From assembly GCF_963678635.1 (NCBI RefSeq), contig NC_087065.1, forward strand, positions 1 through 64,000: a stretch of DNA of 64,000 bases. Direction: 5' to 3'. The position numbers and the translations under genes were made by a program. This document shows, in pieces, positions 56,021 through 64,000 of the stretch. The notes below the pieces were generated by a model. It saw only the letters and a program-made list of their open reading frames with translations, did no database searches and had not been told where the DNA came from. How positions within the stretch are numbered: the stretch's first letter is position 1; the number at the start of each line of letters is the position of its first letter. Origin of the DNA: Symsagittifera roscoffensis (taxonomy: Eukaryota > Xenacoelomorpha > Acoela > Convolutidae).

Positions 56021-57164
56021 TTTGAGCAATAAATTGAGTAAAAGAAAACAAAAACAAGAAAAAACTGATAGAGGGATAGCTGACGGAAGAGAAGTTGAAA
56101 TCAAGGTATTTAGAGCTGAGAGAGGAGGTAGTTGCCGGTAGTTAAATTGAAAATAAAATGATTTTTTGTGAGGAGTTAGGGGTACCTTCAACTCGAATGT
56201 GTGGGTTTGACCAATCAGAATTGATTTTCCTTATTTGGATTGCAGTCGTGTCCAATCAGATTTCAGCTTCCTTTTATGGGATTCTTTATTAAAAGTCGTG
56301 TCCAATCGGAAACAAAGCTTCATTTTGGATAGTGTCGTTTCCACTCACAAAAATGTTCATTTTTGTTCTTGTTGTCGTATTCAATGAGAGAAATATTTAA
56401 GGACTTAAATCTGTCAAAAAAGTAAAAATATACACAAAAGCAATTCCTTTTATGGGATTCTTTATTAAAAGTCGTGTCCAATCGGAAACAAAGCTCCATT
56501 TTGGATAGTGTCGTTTCCACTCACAAAAATGTTCATTTTTGTTCTTGTTGTCGTATTCAATGAGAGAAATGTTTAAAAACTTAAATATGTCAAAAAAGTA
56601 AAAATATACACAAAAGCAATTGCAAAAATAAATGACCAAAAGTTGTTTGATGTAAAAATAAGAAATATTGCTAATATAAGTAACAAAAGGAAGAAAATTA
56701 AAAAAATTAGCAACTCTACAATATTTTTCATCAAGTAAATTGAATTTTTTGTATGTAATCAATGATAAAACGCTTATTTTAGAGTAGATAGTCAAGTTCT
56801 TTGATTTTGATGTAAATATGGGAGGATAACTCAAAGTTGATCAATTTTTCAAAGCAAATCTCTGGAAATCTGATTCCAAACCGAATCAAGCAGGATTTTG
56901 AAAAAATTTCCTTAAAATGAATGCTCGATTCTGATTGGTTGATAGCAAATTTTTGAAAACTCCATGGTTAGATTGGATGATTTTCATTTCAGCTAGGCTA
57001 AATAGCGTATCTATTCTGACTTTCCTTCACCTCAAAAACAATTGTTCAAGAAATTTGCTGTTTTTATTAACTTTTACTCATTTTTTGAGCCTATTCAACT
57101 TTTCTTTACTAAAAATTTGGGACATTCTAAATCTCCCATTTTTTTTCTTTTTCTTCCTATTGAG
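56021..57164. promoter_or_regulatory. Divergent spacer with CCAAT-box cluster
   Basis: CCAATCAG at 56211 and 56252, CCAATCGG at 56302 and 56478, and CTGATTGG at 56931 lie between the acidic-protein gene and the zinc-finger gene. These are core NF-Y-type boxes. A 176-bp direct duplication (about 56275-56626) duplicates one box. The inverted zinc-finger copy has its own boxes at 50894, 50949 and 51003. Confidence 0.5.
56275..56626. repeat. 176-bp tandem duplication
   Basis: TATGGGATTCTTTATTAAAA starts at 56275 and again at 56451; both copies run through GTTCATTTTTGTTCTTGTTG to ACACAAAAGCAATT with only a few differences. Confidence 0.8.
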
Positions 57165-57595
57165 ATGCCGTTACTTAATAGAAACAAAAGAATTGCATGT
57201 CTTGAATGTGGAAGAGAATACACACGTAATGATGCGTCAAGACATCGAAAGCACTGTGACGTTTTAAAGTGTTCCAATTGTAACTTTTATACATTTAGCA
57301 GCGAGGAACTTACTAATCATATCAAGATGAAGCAGTGTCAATATAATGTTAAAATATGGGCTCGGCAGTCTCAAAAAACTCTCCAAGAGAAAGTAAAACT
57401 GATATATATTTCTAAGAAAAACATAGTAGAAAATACTTTGAATTATAATTTTTACTGAGTCTGAAAAGTCTATACACTATATCTGAAAAAGTTCTAGTAA
57501 AAAATTTACAGTTTTTTGTCATTATTCTTGTATGTCATACTCAAAGGTTCTGATTGATGGTAAAACCAGCATTAATCGAGTTCAAATTGTTGTAA
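56905..57595. repeat. Right arm of the inverted zinc-finger cassette
   Basis: Inverted copy of 50235-50930. Homology ends at about 57595, where GC-richer unrelated sequence starts (CATTCGCCCGGAAG). Confidence 0.75.
57165..57458 (+). CDS. Small C2HC double zinc-finger protein (right copy)
   Basis: 97 aa from ATG 57165 (MPLLNRNKR). Same two C2HC-type fingers as the left copy, with all zinc ligands (CLECGREYTRNDASRHRKHC; CSNCNFYTF...KMKQC). A small change near the end replaces the early stop of the left copy, adding 15 residues (ISKKNIVENTLNYNFY). A GTAAAA after GAGAAA could be a splice donor, so the true 3' end is uncertain. Probably nucleic-acid-binding; element-encoded by its repeated nature. 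Confidence 0.65.
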   Translation: MPLLNRNKRIACLECGREYTRNDASRHRKHCDVLKCSNCNFYTFSSEELTNHIKMKQCQYNVKIWARQSQKTLQEKVKLIYISKKNIVENTLNYNFY

Positions 57596-59280
57596 CATTC
57601 GCCCGGAAGATACATATCGACGGATAACAAAACTAAGTCTTAAGACGACTGGCTAGCGTCTAAACAGAGCTTTGCATGTTTTTCACCGTCTCTACCAAGC
57701 CAGTACTTTTCGGTGGTCTTTCTTACATCGGGTCGACAAAAACGTTACTGCTCTCCGGCTTCGACCAGAACGCTCAAATTAACTGAATTACATGCAAAAA
57801 TAGTGAGCTCATGGCTGGGTCTCAGTATCCCCAGACCACGAGGTCACTCCTAAAAACAGGGCTACTACTTATCATATTACTATTGTTTTTGTTCAGTAGA
57901 TAAAAATCATCATTTCCATCGAAGATGGATCAACCCTTTTCCCCAACTCCTAGCTTCTCATCCTTATCAAATTGAATCCAGTTGTTAATTAAATTCAATT
58001 CAGGACATGACAAGAAGCTAAAAGTTTATATAAAAGGCTAAAAGTTCCAGTCCCGAAACCCTTCCGGATTCTTGAATCCAGTGAATCAAGCTCCTTAAGT
58101 TCAATTTCACGCCAATCCGGAAGGCTGGTTCTCACCCTTCCCCGTTGTTGGCAACGGCCTTGCAACTATTGTAGCAGCACAATAGTTGCAACTTGGAACG
58201 TTCTCTGCTATTGTAGTTCGTTGTCGTTTTTCTTTAATCTCGATTTTCGTTCTGTTCGCAATCACAGATAAAGTTGTTCTCTTTTTCACTCGCTTTTTGT
58301 TAAAATGGCCGTTTCAGCATTTCTCAGAAATGTGACGTCATCATTCGAATTTTTGAAAATTTAAAATACTAGAATATTCTAGCCCTCACCGTTTGGCTAA
58401 ACGTTCCAATAACGTCGCTAATCCTTCGAAATCATCAACTCGGAAGGCTTACTGCTCAAAATTCGAATCCTGCATAAATTGCATTTTGGCCATTCTGGTC
58501 GAATGTCACATACTCCCCGGACAGTCCGGTCAATGTCCTCATTGAATCGCGCAATGTTCTAAATGGTTACAGTGTCATCGAACAGAATTTACAAAATGCA
58601 CGAAATTACTTTTACCTACGTCACATCGACTCACTGCAGAATATAGATGGCATCATACTACATCACTATAGCCTTCAAATTCTTTCATTAATCTGCACAT
58701 TGAGGATATGACTTAAGATAAAACATATTTTCTGACTTCCAGTGTCAATGTCCCGATTGAAACTTTTTCTCCTAGATTTAAAAGGTGTTGGCTTGCAGGA
58801 CAGTCCTGCCAACCAACAAGCTAAAATTATCCTACTATGCTCCTTCCCTTCGGAAATCTTGCTTGTTTATTGCCCTGAATATTAAAACTAAGAAACTTTG
58901 TGGTTAGAAAGAACAATGCAACAACCTCCCTCCTCAAGAAGTTACTCAAGTTTTTCATGTCACCACAAAGTGATCAGTCTTCCTAAGTGATTAAAAACAA
59001 TCATGCAGGCTGGAATATTTAAATATACTCTTCCCTCAAGCCTTTCTAAATAAATAATAAGGGAGTGTCTCTAAAGCCACTTCAACTAAAACCAAAATGC
59101 AACAATTTCAAAACTCAACTAAATGTTTCAGTTTTCAATTACAACTTGGTTGCTTGGTTTCTCACTTGAGTTTTTCACACACATAAAACAATTCTGAGTT
59201 TTAACTTTTCTTCATCATCCCTTTGTTCTCTTCTTTTTTCGTCGTTTAGAAGTTCTAAAACTTCTAAATTCTTCTAATTT
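57596..59280. other. GC-richer spacer with several hairpins
   Basis: No gene seen. Contains adjacent inverted repeats: CCGTTG/CAACGG at 58142-58157 and a perfect 13-bp stem (TTGCAACTATTGT, 6-nt loop) at 58160-58191, plus two short palindromes sharing GGACAGTCC at 58517-58529 and 58795-58809. It lies 3' of the large minus-strand frame and may be its 3' untranslated or terminal region. Confidence 0.5.
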
Positions 59281-59315
59281 TCTTTCTTGCTGCCTCTTGT
59301 TTTCTCGACCATTCG

Positions 59316-62300
59316 TCAATGCTCCATTTCCTCCTCCTGTGACACTGACTCCGCACTTTCGGTTTCCGTGTCTTGTAGCACGTCATTGACTATCCTGACG
59401 CTGTTGGAAGCCGTCCTCCAACACTTCTGCTCTTCCACCCTCTGTTTACAGCAAGGTAGGGGATCCACGTTTGATTCTCTGTTTCTACAGAAGCTGTTGT
59501 GGAGACACAACGTCACGTTTCTCTCCAAATCTTCTTTCAGCATCTCTGCCTTCTCATTTCCACTACGCTCGCTCGTCCTGGAAATTCTTTTCACAGCAGT
59601 GGTCACTGCATTCCGATGGGTCACGAAAGTTCGCTTGAAAGCTCCTGCCCCAATGTCCAGCTGGTATTCACTGTACACTCTGCCATGTTTCGACATATGC
59701 TTTTTCGCATACTCGTACAACCATGCAGTCATGTAAGCTCTGAACCATGGCATCAATCGTTTTCTTGCCCATATCTTCTTCACTTCCATTGGAATGTTTA
59801 GAACTTTGCACATTGTCTCAAAAAGATCTAAATCTTTTAGACAATCTAATTTCTGCAATTGTTCTCTCGTCGGTGCCTCCTGTCTATTATTTTCTCTCAC
59901 ATGAGCTTCCAGCCATCGTATCGCCATCATAACTCCCACTATCACTAATGTTATGGGCTGTGATGAATCTGGTAAACCCATGGAGAGCAGCTCTCCAGAG
60001 TCCCAGATCAACACCAGATTACTACGCTTGGGATACCACCAGGTCTGCAGCAAGCAGTGGCAAGGAAACTCGTCATGTGTCAACATGATGCTCCTCCAAT
60101 TGCGTTTTCCTGAAGCTTCCAGCAATGGTTCCACTTCCATCATCACTAGGTGGATTTCATCATTCTCATCTACTGCATTGTAATCTGTGACAGTTGATCC
60201 TCTCTGTTTCTGTTTTTCAAAGTCACTGAAGTTCCCGCTCACATATCCCATGAACTTCTTTCCTAGTATTGACTCCAACTCTTCTTTGGTTCTCTCTGGA
60301 ATTGCTGAGAACATCTTACATAGTAACTCGTAAGACTTTTCAGACATTCTCGCCAATCTCACGCACTTTGGCACTGAGAAAGCTTGATCCACGATCGTTC
60401 TTGTACTCTTCACGTCCACAGCCACGAAATGTACAGGGTATCTGCTCTTGCACATTGGAGCCAACGTTGAACCCACCAAATATCGTGCTCCTGATGGTCT
60501 ACAATAAGTTTCGCTGTGTCTGATGTTCATCTCTGTTTCGATTGCTTCCCTCCATTTTCCTATATACTTCTGCTCAGTCTGCAGAACTCCTGGGAATACT
60601 TCTACGCTGATGGCTGTGACTATCTCATGTTTCTGTTCTAGATTCAATAGTGACTCTAAAGAACCAAACATGCTGTAGAATCCTAGTGCTGTCACTAGAT
60701 TCACATCGGTCCCTCCATGGCAATCTGCTATCAGGTCCGTTTCCGTTCTTGCTTTCATCACTACATTTCCAAACAATACTGTCAACTGCTTGTGTTGTTT
60801 CTCCAGGGTTTTCACGCAGTCTAGACTTCCACAAACGTGACCCTCTAGTCCACAGACTTCCACCAGACAGCTACCAGGTTTGACCCAGTCTTCTGGTCCC
60901 CAGCCAGGCAACTCCACTTTATCTTCTCCGTTGCTCTTAGAGGCTGTTATCATCACATTATATATGATGTTGAGGTCACGCAGGTTACAGTCCGCATTCA
61001 GTTCCCTCTGTATGTCTTGTGTCGCCCGTAATATTGAGTCAGCGTTGGGACTAGGACACCATGATGGTTTCATCAATTCCCACACTGCCATCAAGCTCGT
61101 TCTCAGTAATTCATCTGAGAATCCCAACCCAAATTCCACTCTCTTGTCGGATTTTGGTACTGAAGGTGCAGTCACCTCTTCTTCCAAGACCAATCCCAAT
61201 TTGGCCTGTGGATTGTTAACGCTCTTAGTCGTCACAATTCTGGACGTCCAGAATCTTAGTAACACCGCCTGCTCATAATCAAAGAAGCAATCGCGTATGT
61301 CTTCACTCAGGAAAGGATTGTATGCTATCCCTATAATCCCGGACACATAGCTATATGACTTCTTCTTGATCGGTCCACAGTATTCACTGGATTTCGGCCA
61401 TGCTCCCATAGATTCTTTAGTGAGCCTCAACTCCTTGTTTGAGAATCTCCTGATCTCGTCTATCTTTTTCATGGGTTCCAATTCTTCAGGTTCTTTCATG
61501 TTCACCCTCATCGGTTTACTTTGCTGCATATCCAGCATTGCTAGTAAGAACATGGCTTTCGTTCGCTCATCGCCTTCCCTCAACATTTTAACACAAGTGT
61601 TTAATGCAGGTACTGAAATCTGCTCTATCAGGAATCGAATGAAACAGAGAGCGTCTCTCCGCTTTGCACACGCTACTGCTGCTCCCTCCTGGACTATCAG
61701 ATCCCTCAGATTCGTCATAAGGAAAACTTTTTCCTCCTTTGATCTCTTCCTTTCTTCTGAATCATATTCTTCGCGAGTCAGTCCCATCATGCACCAGGCG
61801 AGCCTGAGTTGTAATTCTGTCCTTACGTAAGGTACTGCCACGAGAGCATGTATTCTTGGCGTAGTCCTCATTTCTTCTTCGAAATACCTCAATACTACTG
61901 CTTTCCATGGAAGGCTCACTAACTGCTCGATCGTCTCCGCCTCTACGTCAGACGACGCCAAAGTTCCATACGCCTTCTGCTTGAGGGTGGTGCCTTGCAA
62001 CATCATTTCCAGATAACCCTCCATGGCTTTTTCGTCTTCCAGGGCCATTATATACCCTCTAGCCGAGTTCCGGTATTCCAACATCTCCATGTATCCACCG
62101 GTGGGTTCATCTATCGACACTGTCTCCGACACTGTTAGTCGGTTGTATTCCACTGGTGTCAGTTGTCCTGCAACACTTCCTTTTCCATGATTCATGGGAG
62201 ATGGTTTGAAGTCCCTCATTTTACTCTCTCCACATTGACTGAGTATTTCCATTTCTAAAGTTGCTCCAGTCAGAGTGCGGTCACTCCTTTTGGATTTATA

Positions 62301-62999
62301 ACCGGTTGACTTTATCCCCGCCATGAGAATGGGTGGCACCATCGCTATATCAGTTAATATTCTATCTGTGCCAGACAATTGATAATCACCTTGCCCCAAA
62401 TCCATGACTTCCTCGACTCGTTTTCTTTTCGCTGAGTTACCAGCTTTCATCGATATTTCCGAATCCACTTTCGTCTTTCCAATCCTCCTCGGCATCACTC
62501 TGCTGCCTAACTTCATTTTCATCGCATTGAGTTTATCAATCACCATTTTCGATCGCATCGTTCCTATCCTGGTCCTTGACAGGTACACCACCTCTCCTTC
62601 ATCGTCCTGCGGTGTCATCTTGATGGGAGAATTCGCTTCACTCTCATCAGTGGCTGAGTCGATCAATAACTCACTTAGTCTCCCTTCACACTCATTAAGC
62701 TTGTTAAGTACTTCTCTCATCAAGGGTTGATTGAGACCGGTTTTGAGAATGGACTGGGTCCCATAGCTCTGAATCACAGTCCAGACTTCTTCCATGAACG
62801 CCACTCTGTCCAGCTTACATCCCGTCCTACTCTCGTGGTCTCGGTGATGTACTTCCCATTCTTCTTCGGGCAGCGTTCCCAAGAAAGGTACTCTGGCTGA
62901 GGCCTCTATTCTTCTCCTTCGAGGTGATTCCATAAGGATTCTCTGGTCGTTATTTCTTGAATTGCCAGGAGAGCTGCTCTCCGGCAAATTCCGTTTCAT
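59316..62999 (-). CDS. Giant intronless protein of unknown family, downstream part
   Basis: 1,227 aa from ATG 62999, uninterrupted, in DNA clearly GC-richer than the rest of the window. It begins with a basic, Ser/Pro-rich head (MKRNLPESSSPGNSRNN, SPRRRRIEA) and an extended, charged N-terminal 300 residues. A more globular remainder follows, with clusters such as SCLVEVCGLEGHVCGSLDC, DLIADCHGGTDVNLVTALGF and HDEFPCHCLLQTWWYPKR, and it ends in an acidic tail (DTETESAESVSQEEEMEH). No transmembrane segment, RT YxDD, RdRP GDD/GDN, Walker A or DDE triad is evident. The upstream frame (to the window edge) is in the same register, separated by one TAA. A single long exon with foreign composition suggests viral or transposon origin; the function is unknown. 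Confidence 0.75.
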   Translation of the reverse strand: MKRNLPESSSPGNSRNNDQRILMESPRRRRIEASARVPFLGTLPEEEWEVHHRDHESRTGCKLDRVAFMEEVWTVIQSYGTQSILKTGLNQPLMREVLNKLNECEGRLSELLIDSATDESEANSPIKMTPQDDEGEVVYLSRTRIGTMRSKMVIDKLNAMKMKLGSRVMPRRIGKTKVDSEISMKAGNSAKRKRVEEVMDLGQGDYQLSGTDRILTDIAMVPPILMAGIKSTGYKSKRSDRTLTGATLEMEILSQCGESKMRDFKPSPMNHGKGSVAGQLTPVEYNRLTVSETVSIDEPTGGYMEMLEYRNSARGYIMALEDEKAMEGYLEMMLQGTTLKQKAYGTLASSDVEAETIEQLVSLPWKAVVLRYFEEEMRTTPRIHALVAVPYVRTELQLRLAWCMMGLTREEYDSEERKRSKEEKVFLMTNLRDLIVQEGAAVACAKRRDALCFIRFLIEQISVPALNTCVKMLREGDERTKAMFLLAMLDMQQSKPMRVNMKEPEELEPMKKIDEIRRFSNKELRLTKESMGAWPKSSEYCGPIKKKSYSYVSGIIGIAYNPFLSEDIRDCFFDYEQAVLLRFWTSRIVTTKSVNNPQAKLGLVLEEEVTAPSVPKSDKRVEFGLGFSDELLRTSLMAVWELMKPSWCPSPNADSILRATQDIQRELNADCNLRDLNIIYNVMITASKSNGEDKVELPGWGPEDWVKPGSCLVEVCGLEGHVCGSLDCVKTLEKQHKQLTVLFGNVVMKARTETDLIADCHGGTDVNLVTALGFYSMFGSLESLLNLEQKHEIVTAISVEVFPGVLQTEQKYIGKWREAIETEMNIRHSETYCRPSGARYLVGSTLAPMCKSRYPVHFVAVDVKSTRTIVDQAFSVPKCVRLARMSEKSYELLCKMFSAIPERTKEELESILGKKFMGYVSGNFSDFEKQKQRGSTVTDYNAVDENDEIHLVMMEVEPLLEASGKRNWRSIMLTHDEFPCHCLLQTWWYPKRSNLVLIWDSGELLSMGLPDSSQPITLVIVGVMMAIRWLEAHVRENNRQEAPTREQLQKLDCLKDLDLFETMCKVLNIPMEVKKIWARKRLMPWFRAYMTAWLYEYAKKHMSKHGRVYSEYQLDIGAGAFKRTFVTHRNAVTTAVKRISRTSERSGNEKAEMLKEDLERNVTLCLHNSFCRNRESNVDPLPCCKQRVEEQKCWRTASNSVRIVNDVLQDTETESAESVSQEEEMEH

Positions 63000-63038
63000 T
63001 TCCTCAAAGGCTGACGGAGGTTCCAGTGTCGAGATGCC

Positions 63039-64000
63039 TTAATCCGCTGGCTCTGTCGTTTCCAACGTGTCTGCATTATTCTCAAGATCACTGAAGATAT
63101 TGAAATCCAGGCTGGATGTTCCTCCTGTCGATGCCCTGTCGTCTTCCCCACCAGCTTGATCTTGTTGCATGGGTTCTTCCGTCTGACGGCTTCCACCCTG
63201 TCCGTCATCTCCTTCTGACTTGTCCTTGTTCGAGCTCGATGGTCCTTTTTCGTCATTGTCAGCTTCTTCCTGGAATCTCGGTATGAGCAATGTACCGGCT
63301 GATTTATCTTCCTCTTCTCCGTGGACCACTTTGGTTTCTTCGCAGCCGAAGGGTGCTAGGAAAATTCTCGTCTGCAATACTCCCGCAACTTTCATCTCTT
63401 TTCTCACACTGGTCAGGATTACTGAGGCTTCAGGCAATTCAGTCCTGCCTCTCATCCTCATTGGAGCTAAGCCTAGTCCCCTCCATTCCTCATCAAATCC
63501 TTCAGGCTTGGGAGTAGCAGCGTTGCTTATTCGCCTTCTCGTCGCTTGATCCGTGTACGCAAATCGTGTGTACTGTAACACGGCGGCATTTCTCCCCACG
63601 AAGTATGGATCCATCGTCGCCGAGAAATTCCCTACTCTCCTTTCATTGGTTTCGAATGCTCTCAACCTAGGAGTTTGTACTACGGAGACTGCTCCGAGCA
63701 ACATCCTTCTTATCAGAGGGAATTCAGGGATTGCTTCGGGTAGCTTCTTGTAATCGCCCCAGTCCTTCGTCTCTTCTCTCACCTTGTGATACGCTGCTGT
63801 GAGACGAGGCACTCTGGTCATTTCACCATTCGTTTTGTCATAGGGCCTCAGATTCCAAAGCTTTGGAAACACCTCGATGTGCCCTCTTTCTACTTCTCCC
63901 ATGCGGTCACAGAAGTGATCGTCAAAATTGATGACTGTCATCTCTGGCTCCGATATTTTCGCAAATAACAGATCTTCACTCATGAGCTCTCGCAATGCGT
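63039..64000 (-). CDS. Giant protein, upstream part (runs off the window edge)
   Basis: Open from the window edge to TAA at 63041-63039; an ATG at 63983 (MSEDLLF) may or may not be the start. The first 200 residues look folded (DHFCDRMGEVERGHIEVFPK, LQYTRFAYTD, EEWRGLGLAPMRM). The last 90 are low-complexity, acidic and Ser/Gly-rich (SSSNKDKSEGDDGQGGS, GGEDDRASTGG), as in a linker. The frame of the 1,227-codon part begins in the same register, and the 13 codons between the TAA and ATG 62999 are also open, so the two may be one protein split by a nonsense codon, or a stop-readthrough pair. No family recognised. Confidence 0.65.
   Translation of the reverse strand, partial: ALRELMSEDLLFAKISEPEMTVINFDDHFCDRMGEVERGHIEVFPKLWNLRPYDKTNGEMTRVPRLTAAYHKVREETKDWGDYKKLPEAIPEFPLIRRMLLGAVSVVQTPRLRAFETNERRVGNFSATMDPYFVGRNAAVLQYTRFAYTDQATRRRISNAATPKPEGFDEEWRGLGLAPMRMRGRTELPEASVILTSVRKEMKVAGVLQTRIFLAPFGCEETKVVHGEEEDKSAGTLLIPRFQEEADNDEKGPSSSNKDKSEGDDGQGGSRQTEEPMQQDQAGGEDDRASTGGTSSLDFNIFSDLENNADTLETTEPAD

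Noticed and set aside
59287-62730. Many plus-strand frames of 60-154 codons
   Set aside because: Antisense shadows of the giant minus-strand coding frame.

Overview
The window looks like nuclear DNA of a metazoan, most likely a nematode. It is AT-rich with many A/T homopolymers. The introns that can be placed in the mobile-element genes are tiny (56 and 68 nt), acceptors are T-rich ending in TTAG or TTTCAG, and there is a fibrinogen-related gene with split exons. The species call is inference; metazoan with virus-like transposons is well supported.

Left end (1-8.9 kb): a decaying Maverick/Polinton, a virus-like DNA transposon. From the edge inward it holds a terminal-repeat-like A/T minisatellite, a minus-strand gene with a 56-nt intron, a divergent promoter with a perfect 12-bp-arm palindrome, small PC4-like (ssDNA-binding fold) candidates, a nuclease-like gene broken by a frame change, a small membrane protein, the packaging ATPase, two small genes, the retroviral-type integrase, a broken minor capsid protein, a basic core-like protein, the major capsid protein, a Cys-rich membrane protein and the adenain-like protease. 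No protein-primed DNA polymerase B is visible.

Middle (9-51 kb): host DNA and repeats. There is a Pro/Tyr-rich exon (minus), two exons of a fibrinogen-domain gene (minus, 19.7-22.4 kb), and a 4.27-kb tandem duplication (11.2-19.8 kb) that carries a TA-flanked foldback MITE and a 41-bp minisatellite. From 24.1 to about 51 kb lies an array of five units, about 5.04 kb each where complete. The units contain minus-strand remnants of an LTR-retroelement gag-pro-pol, a hairpin module followed by a poly-G tract, a 314-bp tandem array and zinc-finger gene fragments.

Right part (50.2-57.6 kb): a zinc-finger cassette present as two inverted copies (50.2-50.9 and 56.9-57.6 kb) encloses a second Maverick end. 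This end has four PC4-like or conserved small genes, in inverted order relative to the left end, and a terminal-repeat-like 31-bp minisatellite (54.9-55.3 kb). An acidic-protein gene and a CCAAT-box cluster lie between that end and the right zinc-finger gene.

Far right (57.6-64 kb): base composition changes to GC-richer. One reading frame runs on the minus strand from the window edge to 59316 (about 1,559 codons, intronless), interrupted by a single TAA. I do not recognise the protein; its form suggests a virus- or element-derived polyprotein, and it is the best candidate here for something undescribed.

The two Maverick ends face each other across about 42 kb. They share paralogous subterminal genes, but the left and right copies are broken by different mutations. 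Most Maverick genes here carry at least one lesion, so the elements are probably no longer autonomous.
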